Shown here one piece after another: positions 1-7,142 of a stretch of 64,000 bases of DNA (positions within the stretch are counted from its first letter, which is position 1; each line of letters starts with the position of its first letter). The notes beneath the pieces are model-generated. The model worked only from the letters and a program-made list of their open reading frames with translations. It was not told where the DNA came from and ran no database searches. The stretch spans positions 1 to 64,000 of the forward strand of contig CAZCNY010000011.1 in NCBI GenBank assembly GCA_964500675.1, in the 5' to 3' direction. The translations under genes were made by a program, and so were the position numbers. This stretch comes from CAMLJR01 sp964500675 (GTDB taxonomy: Bacteria > Pseudomonadota > Gammaproteobacteria > Pseudomonadales > CAMLJR01).

Positions 1-56
1 CTGCTGGGACTGTCAAACGCTGGCGCGTTTGCCAGCCCCTGTTGTAGGCGTTAGGC
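1..56 (+). other. attC-like recombination site, 3' portion (integron cassette boundary)
   Basis: This is the right-hand part of a site that begins outside the window. It ends in GTTAGGC (50-56), which fits the attC core GTTRRRY. The segment matches 934-989 almost base for base up to the core, with about six differences in 53 positions. The first bases of the following cassette (GTTAGGCAA, 50-58) are exactly complementary to TTGCCTAAC at 494-502, as expected for the R' and R'' boxes of one integrated cassette. The left boxes of this site and any integrase lie outside the window. Confidence 0.6.
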
Positions 57-72
57 AAGTCAAAAGCGTGGC

Positions 73-471
73 ATGGTGGCAACGATGAAAAGTGATGAAC
101 AAGAAATCCGCAATCTTCATGCTGCATGGATCAAGGCAGTTAATGCCGGAGATCTTTCTCGCCTATACACGCTAATATCCGATGACGTTGTATTCCTCAG
201 CCCTGGTCAGCAGCCTTTCGGCAGAGATGAATTTTCCGCCAATTTCTTATCCGCGCATCAACAGCTTCAAATAAACTGCTGCAGCGAGTTAGAAGAAATC
301 GAAGTTTTCGGTGAGGTTGCATACTCGCGGTGCCAAGATTCACTGTCGGTCTCTCCTCGCTCAGGAGGCGAACCAACAAAGTTCAAGGGGCATCGATTCA
401 CGCTCTATCGCAAACAATCCAACGGAGACTGGCTGTTGGCCCGAGATACCCATACGCTAACCCAGATTTAA
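73..471 (+). CDS. SnoaL/DUF4440-type small protein in an integron cassette
   Basis: The 132-residue product has the layout of the NTF2-like SnoaL/DUF4440 superfamily. An N-terminal helix (EQEIRNLHAAWIKAVNAGD) is followed by a strand with DDVVFLSPG and a C-terminal strand pair ending WLLARDTHTL. Members form cone-shaped dimers that bind or turn over small molecules; the substrate here cannot be told. There is no signal peptide. An internal ATG at 85 is a possible alternative start, and no strong ribosome-binding site decides between them. The gene begins 17 bases after an attC core and ends 23 bases before an R''-like box, the usual layout of an integron cassette with one gene. Such cassettes are normally read from a promoter outside the array. 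Confidence 0.75.
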   Translation: MVATMKSDEQEIRNLHAAWIKAVNAGDLSRLYTLISDDVVFLSPGQQPFGRDEFSANFLSAHQQLQINCCSELEEIEVFGEVAYSRCQDSLSVSPRSGGEPTKFKGHRFTLYRKQSNGDWLLARDTHTLTQI

Positions 472-493
472 ACGCAAAAATGTACAAAGCAAT

Positions 494-896
494 TTGCCTA
501 ACAATTACAAGCAACGGGATACGCCTAAAAGTAATATACGGACCGAAGGATCCGTTCTATTACACCGCTGTGGGGCTTAATGGTTCGGCACTTTTAGTTT
601 CTTCAAGTTGGTGCCACATTTAGGCAAACGGTTTTAGGCATCGTGCCATATGTCGAATACCTGTAGCTTCGCCCCGTTGCTTTCGTTAAAATCATTTGCA
701 AATGACAGTCTCAACGTGTTCAATGTGGTGTGCCACTAATAAATTCAAAGGGAGTTTGCAAGTGCAACGCTTTCTTCTCCGTGCCACTCAGTTAAATCGT
801 CGTTCGCGTTTAACTCCATGCGCCAAAGAGTCCCGTTCTTCGAGTGTGGTCTTTGCTGTAGCAAAGGCAGCTCGGTTTCAAAAAACCCGGCGCGTC
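494..896 (+). other. degenerate attC remnants; no gene recognised
   Basis: Together with the following site this fills the gap of about 540 bases between the first cassette gene and the next coding remnant. TTGCCTAAC (494-502) followed by AATTACAAGC looks like the left half of an attC. It is followed by an imperfect hairpin (GTAAT... to ...ATTAC, 531-563). GTTAAAT (791-797, fitting GTTRRRY) and GTTTAAC (808-814, fitting RYYYAAC) face each other ten bases apart. The heptamer GTGCCAC recurs at about 610, 732 and 781. No open frame here shows convincing coding character. I read it as decayed or empty cassettes. Confidence 0.4.
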
Positions 897-989
897 GCGC
901 CCACAACAATCACAAGCAGAGCGCAGCCTTCGGCTGCTCGGACTGTCAAACGCTGTCGCGTGTGCCAACCTCTGTTGTAGGCGTTATGA
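897..989 (+). other. attC-like recombination site (complete)
   Basis: The 93-bp site has a left arm GCGCCCACAACA (897-908), mirrored by TGTTGTAGGCGTT near the right end. The centre is GCAGCC-TTC-GGCTGC (923-937), a perfect 6-bp stem with a 3-base loop. It ends in the core GTTATGA (983-989). The right 56 bases repeat the site at 1-56. GTTATGAC (983-990) is exactly complementary to GTCATAAC at 1323-1330, the other end of the next cassette. The length and hairpin architecture fit the longer attC sites of chromosomal integrons. Confidence 0.6.
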
Positions 990-1017
990 CTAGGGAAGGT
1001 TTTGTGGAAACATCTAA

Positions 1018-1329
1018 GGAACATCTGAACAAGTTATTGAGCCGTATTGGGCGCCTAATAATAAATTGGTTTGGAATTCATACCGAGACCTTGATCTCCC
1101 ATTTGAACCTATTGGTACTCCAAACATTGATCTTGAAAACCATTGGGATTTGGATCAGTTCCTTAACTATATTCACACTTGGTCTGGTACTCGTAGGTGT
1201 ATAGATGCCCTCGGATCGGAATTTTTTGAGATGGCTCGAATAGAATTTCAATCTGCGTGGGGATTTTCTAGTAAAAAGTTAGTAGTCAAAACCCTACTAA
1301 TTATAGTTGCCGGTGCTGCATGGTCATAA
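1018..1329 (+). pseudogene. C-terminal remnant of a class I SAM-dependent methyltransferase
   Basis: Read in the frame that stops at 1327-1329, the sequence gives VIEPYWAP, then SYRDLDLPFEPI, then HWDLDQFLNYIHTWSGTRRC and a final VVKTLLIIVAG. This is the recognisable C-terminal third of methyltransferase type 11 proteins, which carry EPYWPPER..., a YRDLPFPF-like stretch, W-L-x-Q-F-x-x-Y-x-x-TWS and a last hydrophobic strand. The SAM-binding N-terminal domain is missing: a stop codon lies at 1015-1017 and an attC core immediately upstream. It therefore looks like a truncated gene carried in a cassette. The stop codon overlaps the R''-like box at 1323-1330. A short competing frame from ATG 986 is less convincing. 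Confidence 0.7.
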
Positions 1330-1391
1330 CAAACAAAGGCAGCGGATCTCAAAACCGCCGCTTCGCTTTGGTTTGGTTTTGGCTCGACAAA
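1323..1391 (+). other. truncated attC-like site at the end of the cassette array
   Basis: GTCATAAC (1323-1330) pairs with the core that opens this cassette (983-990). It is followed by AAACAAAGGC, resembling the L'' side of an attC, and by GC-rich self-complementary sequence with CAAAACC and GGTTTTG arms. No GTTRRRY core follows before the next gene, so the right half appears lost. That would mark the edge of the array. Confidence 0.45.
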
Positions 1392-1416
1392 TATTATTTG
1401 GTGAATGGAGATCTAA

Positions 1417-2520
1417 ATGAAAAAAAATAATATCGCGAGGTCGTGCGTTATGGTACTCGCCAGAATAATTGTGGCCGGTATTGTAGTAACATCGGTTCAG
1501 GCGCAGGACCTAGAACAAGAACATATCATGCGACCATTTGTTCCTGGACCTACTGCGCAGAGCAGTTCTACCGCCGTTGCTCCACCTCCGCCGCTAATCT
1601 ACAAAGGTGGCCCGGTGCAAAATGCTCCCGTCGTTTATGTCGTGTTTTGGGGCTGGACCTCTGATCCGTATGGTGTAGCACCTTATCTCACGAGTTTCCT
1701 CTCCTCGGTTGGTGGTAACCCATGGCTCAATACTGTAGTCCAATACGGCGGTGGTAATCCGACAAACCTTTACGGTGGTTCATGGTTTGACAACATCAAT
1801 CCAATACCAGACCAGCCATCAATGGCCGACCTGAAAAACGAAGCGATCGCAGCCATTAATCATTTTGGGCTCGGAACATCGGTAAATATTCAGATTATTG
1901 TCGCGACTCCGACGGGGCACTCGACGCCAGGCTTTCTACTTGTGATCGATCCCATTACTTATACTTTAAGTGGCGGCGAGTATTGCGCGAAACACGGACC
2001 CCTCACCGCGTTTCCTAACGTTACTTTCACGGATCTGCCTTATCTCCCCGATAACGGTAATGTCTGTCAAAGTGGAAGTGGTAGTCCTCTTAGCGGTGTA
2101 AGTATTGCTGCAGGCCATGAGCTTGCTGAGGTCATTACAGATCCACTACCCGGCGTGAATTCTGCTTGGCGCGATTCCGCTGGTGACGAGATTGGGGATA
2201 AATGTCTAGGAAACCTTGTCAGCATCACCACGCCTAACGGAACTTTTGTAACACAAGCTTTGTGGAGTAATGCGGCCAATGATTGTGTCTCTGCAACTCC
2301 AATTTTCACTTCTGGGCCTCATTCTGGCGACGTCGATGGCGATGGCAAATTCACATTAGGTGATTTGCTGTTGGTGCAACGCTATGTACTTCACGAAGGC
2401 GCGTTAACAGCAAATCAATTTCAAAACGCCGATGTGTACCCCGTCGGGGGAGATGGCGAAGTGACATTCGCGGATTGGCTGGCATTGCAGCAGAAAATTT
2501 TATATTCAAACGCTCACTAA
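1417..2520 (+). CDS. secreted exordium-like protein with C-terminal dockerin-like module
   Basis: The 367-residue protein has an N-terminal signal peptide (hydrophobic stretch at about residues 8-28, likely cleaved after VQA). Residues 60-290 contain VVYVVFWGW, AAGHELAEVITDPLP and DEIGDKC. The pattern HELAE-TDP followed by W-x-D and E-x-x-D-x-C resembles plant exordium/phosphate-induced (PHI-1) proteins and their bacterial relatives. HExxE is not the classical HExxH zinc site, so peptidase activity is unproven. The C-terminal 70 residues carry DVDGDGKFTLGD and a second D-rich loop followed by LALQQ, a duplicated calcium-binding dockerin-like fold. Nearly the same module ends the next protein. 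Start: ATG preceded by GGAG. Confidence 0.7.
   Translation: MKKNNIARSCVMVLARIIVAGIVVTSVQAQDLEQEHIMRPFVPGPTAQSSSTAVAPPPPLIYKGGPVQNAPVVYVVFWGWTSDPYGVAPYLTSFLSSVGGNPWLNTVVQYGGGNPTNLYGGSWFDNINPIPDQPSMADLKNEAIAAINHFGLGTSVNIQIIVATPTGHSTPGFLLVIDPITYTLSGGEYCAKHGPLTAFPNVTFTDLPYLPDNGNVCQSGSGSPLSGVSIAAGHELAEVITDPLPGVNSAWRDSAGDEIGDKCLGNLVSITTPNGTFVTQALWSNAANDCVSATPIFTSGPHSGDVDGDGKFTLGDLLLVQRYVLHEGALTANQFQNADVYPVGGDGEVTFADWLALQQKILYSNAH
2303..2505 (+). repeat. direct repeat, copy 1 (dockerin-like module)
   Basis: This segment is nearly identical to 4232-4434 at the nucleotide level, with about ten differences in roughly 200 positions. It encodes the C-terminal calcium-binding module of the exordium-like protein. 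The sequences flanking the repeat in the two genes are unrelated, so only the module was copied or kept homogeneous by conversion. Confidence 0.9.
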
Positions 2521-2592
2521 ATGAAATACCGGGCTCCAGAGCTATAAATGGATTATCACTAGACAAGAATGTATTTAGAGGAAGGTCATACC

Positions 2593-4449
2593 GTGAATAA
2601 CGATAAATGGAATCCACGAGCTTATTTTAAACCCAGTACTCGCTTTTGCACATTGCTGATCTCTGTGAGTATGCTGTCATGTGGTGGCTCAGCGTTTGCC
2701 GCTAACTCGGCGTGGGTAACCACAAAGACGCACGCTCATCCGTTGCAAAACGCCGTATTTCGCGAGTATCTTCCAGCGAACGAGCCGATCAATGTCCTAA
2801 TCGCGCTGAAATTACGTAACGAAGACCAATTAAACCAGTTAATTGCGGATCAGAATACACCTGGCAATCCGCAATTTAGAAAGTGGCGAAGCCATGACGA
2901 AGTGCATGCGGATTACGCGCCCACACAAGAGCAGGCGCAGATGGTTGCCGACCACTTGCATGATGCCGGCTTTACCGATATTAGGATTGAGCCCGGTCGG
3001 CTGCTAATTGCAGCGACGGGCTCTGCGGAGGTAATACGACACGCTTTCAACACGGAAATAGCGCGTTTCGTTCGCGATGGTCGCGAGGGGATTGCGAATA
3101 CCCAAGATGTACAGGTCCCCGCCATCATCGCCGACAAAGTACAGGCCGTGCTTGGTCTACAAACGCTGGACGTGATGCATACATTGCAGTCAACAGATAC
3201 GTCGGGAACCGTGCAGCCAATTAATCCAATGCAATTCCCTGTGGTTTATCACGCGAGTGGAACACCGAATGCTTATAAAACTACCGTCGGTATTATTACC
3301 GCAGGTGATATGTCACAAACGATTTCAGATTTGAACACGTTCGCGAACAATAACGGATTATCGCCAGTCACTACACTCGTGCAGCAAGTCTGGTCTGGAA
3401 GTGACGTTGAGTTCTCTCTTGGCGAATGGGATCTGGATAGCCAAACTATTTTAGGAATAGCTGGCGGCCAAGTTCAGGAGATGATTTTCTACTCGTCCCA
3501 TACGGCGTGGAACCCATTTAGTGGCACAACCCTTGACGACAATTCCTTGATCCTGGCGATGACTCGAGCAGAAGCTGATGATCAGGCGTCTGTGATTAAT
3601 ATGTCCTTTGGCGGATGTGAGAGTGCTATGCGTGCAGATGGTTCTCTTGGCGCGGGAGATGCAATTTTAAAATTGGCTGAAGCGCAAGGCCAGACGTTTT
3701 CTGCTTCAAGCGGCGATGGGGGGGCGCAATCCTGCGATAGTTATAATCCTGGGGATCGGGAGTGGCCAGCGTCTTCTCCCTATGTTATCGCGGTGGGGGG
3801 TACGACATTATCCACAGACGCTCACTACAACTATATCGGTGAGACGGCCTGGGTCCATGGCGGCGGCGGGCCTAGCAATTTTGAAGACAAGCCTAGTTGG
3901 CAAGCGAATGTTGTGCCTGGATTAACACGCGGTGTTCCCGACTTAGCATTTGACGCCGACGGGCTCTCAGGGGCGGTAATTATAAAAAATGGAAACCCAA
4001 TAACCATAGGGGGAACGAGCTTAGCATCGCCTCTATTTGTCGGAGCATGGGCGCGGCTACAAACCGCAGCTAACAATACGCTCGGTTTTGCCGCACCATA
4101 CATCTATCAATGGCCAGCGTCGGTGTTTCATGATGTGGTCTCTGGCGATAATGGCGCATACACGGCAGCTCAAGGGTGGGATTACACCACGGGATTTGGC
4201 AGTTTTGATATTTACGCAGTAGGTCAACAGCTTTTCACTTCTGGGCCACACTCTGGCGACGTCGATGGCGATGGCAAATTCACATTAGGTGATTTGCTGT
4301 TGGTGCAACGCTATGTACTTCACGAAGGCGCGTTAACGGCAAATCAATTTCAAAACGCCGATGTGTACCCCGTCGGTGGAGATGGCGTAGTGACATTCGC
4401 GGATTGGTTGGCATTGCAGCAGAAAGTTTTGTATCCATCTGTACATTAA
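2593..4449 (+). CDS. S53 family (sedolisin) serine peptidase with dockerin-like module
   Basis: The 618-residue secreted, probably self-activating acid protease starts at GTG 2593, eight bases behind AGAGGAAGG; an in-frame ATG at 2569 lies inside that ribosome site. Order: signal peptide (cleaved near AFA), pro-kumamolisin activation domain (about 30-190), then the S53 catalytic domain. Catalytic residues visible are Glu278 and Asp282 in GEWDLD, oxyanion Asp375 in SASSGDGG, and Ser476 in GGTSLASP. The C-terminal calcium loop FHDVVSGDNG...GWDYTTGFGS is also present. Residues 550-618 form the dockerin-like module (DVDGDGKFTLGD) shared with the upstream gene. It lies 72 bp downstream of that gene and probably belongs to the same transcript. 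Confidence 0.93.
   Translation: MNNDKWNPRAYFKPSTRFCTLLISVSMLSCGGSAFAANSAWVTTKTHAHPLQNAVFREYLPANEPINVLIALKLRNEDQLNQLIADQNTPGNPQFRKWRSHDEVHADYAPTQEQAQMVADHLHDAGFTDIRIEPGRLLIAATGSAEVIRHAFNTEIARFVRDGREGIANTQDVQVPAIIADKVQAVLGLQTLDVMHTLQSTDTSGTVQPINPMQFPVVYHASGTPNAYKTTVGIITAGDMSQTISDLNTFANNNGLSPVTTLVQQVWSGSDVEFSLGEWDLDSQTILGIAGGQVQEMIFYSSHTAWNPFSGTTLDDNSLILAMTRAEADDQASVINMSFGGCESAMRADGSLGAGDAILKLAEAQGQTFSASSGDGGAQSCDSYNPGDREWPASSPYVIAVGGTTLSTDAHYNYIGETAWVHGGGGPSNFEDKPSWQANVVPGLTRGVPDLAFDADGLSGAVIIKNGNPITIGGTSLASPLFVGAWARLQTAANNTLGFAAPYIYQWPASVFHDVVSGDNGAYTAAQGWDYTTGFGSFDIYAVGQQLFTSGPHSGDVDGDGKFTLGDLLLVQRYVLHEGALTANQFQNADVYPVGGDGVVTFADWLALQQKVLYPSVH
4232..4434 (+). repeat. direct repeat, copy 2 (dockerin-like module)
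   Basis: Second copy of the segment at 2303-2505, offset by 1,929 bases, in the same orientation. It encodes the C-terminal module of the S53 peptidase. Most differences cluster towards the 3' end, beyond the second calcium loop. Confidence 0.9.
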
Positions 4450-4525
4450 ATTAAACATCGGGCTGCAGGGTCTATTTTTATATTTGTCGCAGCCTATTCG
4501 ATTAATGGAGACCGAGGAAAATAAA

Positions 4526-5533
4526 ATGAAACATTTATCTTCTCACTGGAAAACCCCGCTGGCTCGCACTGTGCATTTATTTGCCATGGTGCTCTTAACT
4601 ATATTGGCGGGCTGTGTACAGCAGTACCCCATTTCCTATTATGCAAGCCCCGGTGACACCGTCGTCCTTGGTCTCGGGGGAATTCAGCGCAATAGTGGCG
4701 CATCGAATAGTTTGAGTGCCAGTGATCTAACTATAACGCTCACCAATAACAGTACTAGTCAGGTCACGACATTACAGCCAAAAGCTGCATTCAAAACATT
4801 TCCGGATTACAGCAGCACATTGAATGTTAATGACATTAATGGAGCGTATCCTTTAATACCCTTCGATGGGGGGTGGTTCGTTCCTGTACAGCTGCCGACA
4901 AGTGGCTTACCGGTGGGCGCCTATACAATTAGCATTACATCGCCCACCAAAAAGCTCGATAACACCAAGTACTGCGGTTCTCCCAACGCCTCCTCAACTT
5001 GCGAAGGGGATCTGGAAAATATTCCTCTTCAAATCGTGAACGATAACAACAGTGCCGTCAGTAGCAGTTATGCATTTCAATTTTCGGCCTACGCTGCCGC
5101 TACCAATCGCCTTGATGTGTCGCCAAATACGACACCCGACAGCTTAGGCTACTCAATAGTGGGAGGCTTGCAGTTGACGATTACCTTTCCAGCCGCCAAT
5201 TACAATGCAACGTTACCGGTGATGGCTGTGCCGTATAGTCATCATCCGAGCATCCAGTTGTCACAAAACATCATTGATAACGGGAATGGCACCAAATCAC
5301 TGTTGGTTTTTTTGAGTGCTCCACAAGGCTTTGTCGTTAAGGGTAGCCGCACTGCGTTGACGCCGGTGCTGAGTGATTTGTCGCTTTCTTTTTTATTTTT
5401 TCCTAGCGGCTCGGCCCCCAGCTCAACGCAGGTACTGGCGGATTTCTCGAATATGAGTGGGAACTACTATGATATCAATGGCACTGCGATTCCGGCCTCA
5501 GTCTTGTATCCCGTAATGACATATCAAAATTAA
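4526..5533 (+). CDS. putative outer-membrane lipoprotein, all-beta, unknown function
   Basis: The 335-residue protein has a lipoprotein signal: positive N-terminus, hydrophobic core and lipobox ILAGC, giving Cys at about residue 31. Start is ATG 4526, behind GAGGAAA; upstream in-frame codons at 4484 and 4505 lack a ribosome site. The mature part is rich in Ser, Thr and Asn with alternating beta strands. Examples are SPGDTVVLGLGG, DLTITLTNNS and, in the second half, GGLQLTITFPA and LSDLSLSFLFF. I recognise no family. It follows the two dockerin-tagged genes at 76 bp in the same orientation. A receptor or anchor role for those modules is possible but is inference only. Confidence 0.6.
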   Translation: MKHLSSHWKTPLARTVHLFAMVLLTILAGCVQQYPISYYASPGDTVVLGLGGIQRNSGASNSLSASDLTITLTNNSTSQVTTLQPKAAFKTFPDYSSTLNVNDINGAYPLIPFDGGWFVPVQLPTSGLPVGAYTISITSPTKKLDNTKYCGSPNASSTCEGDLENIPLQIVNDNNSAVSSSYAFQFSAYAAATNRLDVSPNTTPDSLGYSIVGGLQLTITFPAANYNATLPVMAVPYSHHPSIQLSQNIIDNGNGTKSLLVFLSAPQGFVVKGSRTALTPVLSDLSLSFLFFPSGSAPSSTQVLADFSNMSGNYYDINGTAIPASVLYPVMTYQN

Positions 5534-5580
5534 TAGTTTTAGAGAGAAAGCTCAGTTCTTGCGACGTATGTAAAACTCGA

Positions 5581-5604
5581 TCCCGCGCCACCGCTGGCGC
5601 GGGA
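5581..5604 (+). terminator. GC-rich hairpin after the secreted-protein genes
   Basis: TCCCGCGCCA (5581-5590) and TGGCGCGGGA (5595-5604) form a perfect 10-bp stem with a 4-base loop, 48 bases after the lipoprotein stop. No T-run follows, so it may end transcription inefficiently, stabilise the mRNA, or be a remnant of a mobile element. Confidence 0.5.
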
Positions 5605-5794
5605 ACAGTCGTCATAAGGGTAACCATCGGCAAATGCGCGCCTAGTAAAGCCCCACATCGCGGCGTTCGGCTTCTTAAGCATGATTGCTATCGCGCCTCT
5701 TGAAATCTATCGTAAGCGCTTCATGATCGCCATCTGCTAATCGTCATTCGATGGCGTCAACATTCCGCGACAACTTTATTGCACGGAATATTCG

Positions 5795-5896
5795 ATGGAA
5801 TCGTCAGCGCTTTTAACCGAGAAACAAGGCTTCTGGCAGCAGCATGTTTTGCAGGCGCAATCACATAGTGGCCTGCTCGCCGATTATGTCAAACGC
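5795..5896 (+). pseudogene. possible IS66-type accessory (TnpA) fragment
   Basis: From ATG 5795 the frame reads MESSALLTEKQGFWQQHVLQ and then SGLLADYVK. This resembles the start of IS66-family accessory proteins (a WQQH motif, then a G-L-x-x-x-Y-C helix). It breaks off where the opposite-strand transposase scrap begins. The match is short and judged by eye. The surrounding 5605-6177 is otherwise without an intact gene. Confidence 0.35.
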
Positions 5897-5994
5897 TCCA
5901 GGCGGTTTTTCTTGGCCGCTTTGGAAAATAATTCAATTTGCCAACGAGATTTATAAATGTCGGCAATGGTTTTCGTCGGCACATCGAAACGATT
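5884..5994 (-). pseudogene. IS4-family transposase fragment
   Basis: On the minus strand, NRFDVPTKTIADIYKSRWQI followed by ELF (about 5994 down to 5926) matches the C-terminal catalytic region of IS4/IS5-like DDE transposases. There the motif is S-L-P-A-x-T-I-A-x-I-Y-x-x-R-W-Q-V-E-L-F-F-K, and its Glu is the last acidic residue of the catalytic triad. After ELF the similarity is lost (SKAAKKN), so the gene is broken on both sides. On the plus strand at about 5970-6075 a short well-coded tail ends ITFKSGGKVAMTTTKQKQ-stop; I cannot assign it. Confidence 0.65.
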
Positions 5995-6177
5995 GCGGAT
6001 GCCAACGGCATTTCGAGCATCACCTTCAAATCGGGCGGCAAGGTCGCGATGACAACCACCAAACAGAAACAATGAAAACCCAGGTGCGCCGAGCGCCATT
6101 CAGACTTCATTCAGCTAACTCCAGGCATCCTGACCCCGTAGAGTGAGAGAAGCCCTCGCAGGGCTAAGGATGTCAAC

Positions 6178-6471
6178 ATGCTTACGCAACATATCGTGCG
6201 TGCGCAACTCGATGCGATTGCCGCCGAGGTTTTGCAAATGCCCGGCATTTATTACGAGTTGTACGCGCGCCTGTTTTCGCAGCGCGTGCAAGATTGGATA
6301 CAGAGCGTGTCGCGGCCGGAGGCGATTTTGATTGAGAGCGTCGCCGAACTCGATCCCGATTACTGCCCGCACTTCGAGCGCGTCGAATTTGAATACGCTG
6401 AAGTCGACAGACCGACGCATCGGGGTAATTCCGGTATGTTGCTCAATCCCGCCTGGGATATGCAGTACTGA
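6178..6471 (+). CDS. hypothetical protein, 97 residues
   Basis: This small soluble, acidic protein (MLTQHIVRAQLDAIAAEVLQ...) has two predicted N-terminal helices and a C-terminal half rich in Glu and Asp (ESVAELDPDYCPHFERVEFE). AAGGA stands nine bases before the ATG. The codon use, with G or C in most third positions, matches the neighbouring chromosomal genes, which supports it being real. I recognise no family. It lies between transposase debris and the convergent yaeQ gene, so it may be the surviving end of an older chromosomal locus. Confidence 0.5.
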   Translation: MLTQHIVRAQLDAIAAEVLQMPGIYYELYARLFSQRVQDWIQSVSRPEAILIESVAELDPDYCPHFERVEFEYAEVDRPTHRGNSGMLLNPAWDMQY

Positions 6472-6493
6472 TCGAGCGCGTTAATCGCCGGCG

Positions 6494-7045
6494 TCATGCG
6501 CGCGCTGGCGCCAGCAAATATTCAGGCTGAATTTCCAATGTCGACTGGCCATCGTTCAGCCACAACTGACCATCCTGAATCGTGCATTGCAACTGCATGG
6601 TTCTTTGCGCGAGCGCGGCGAGCGCATCGGTGGCGGACTTCGGCAGATTGACGACGGCAAGATTTTCAAGACGCGCGAATTTCTCCGCATTTTGTTGCCA
6701 CCACATAGCCGCGGTGCGCCCGCCATAGCTGTAAATAAACACCTGTTGCGCACGGCCGCAGGCTTTGCGCACGCGTTTTTCCTCGGGCAAGCCGACGTTG
6801 ATCCACACTTCGATTTCATCGCTCAGGGTTTTCTGCCATAAATCAGGTTCGTCGTCCGCGCACAAACCTTTGCTGAATTGCGTGCGTGCGTGCGCGTGCA
6901 GCGCGAACGCCAACACGCGCACCATCATGCGCTCGTCAGTTTCGGAGGGGTGGCGCGCCAGCGTGAGGTTGTAATCGCCAAACACATTGCGATCCATATC
7001 GGCGACATTGAGTTGGATTTTAAAAATAGTTGCGCTCAGAGCCAT
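6494..7045 (-). CDS. yaeQ: YaeQ family protein
   Basis: The 183-residue product matches YaeQ over its whole length. It starts MALSATIFKIQLNVADMDRN and contains YNLTLARHPSETDERMM, SDEIEVWINVGLPEEKRVRK and VFIYSYGGR. The family adopts a PD-(D/E)XK nuclease-like fold and can act as a multicopy suppressor linked to haemolysin/RfaH-dependent transcription. Its biochemical role is unsettled. It is cytoplasmic, with no signal peptide. It stands alone, convergent with the small plus-strand gene before it. Confidence 0.93.
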   Translation of the reverse strand: MALSATIFKIQLNVADMDRNVFGDYNLTLARHPSETDERMMVRVLAFALHAHARTQFSKGLCADDEPDLWQKTLSDEIEVWINVGLPEEKRVRKACGRAQQVFIYSYGGRTAAMWWQQNAEKFARLENLAVVNLPKSATDALAALAQRTMQLQCTIQDGQLWLNDGQSTLEIQPEYLLAPARA

Positions 7046-7142
7046 GCAGAGAATCTCTCATCTATGGCACCTATTGTATCTGTATCGACGATCCCGCAGG
7101 CACGCGTGCGCAAGTCGAAGCGATCACGCGCATTGGTTTTGC

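Noticed and set aside
818..1204. Plus-strand frame of 128 codons across the attC site
   Set aside because: It runs through the hairpin of the recombination site. The overlapping frame 1018-1329 shows clear methyltransferase similarity instead.
5844..6146. Plus-strand 100-codon frame across the transposase debris
   Set aside because: No similarity and poor codon pattern; the opposite strand shows a real IS4 transposase motif.
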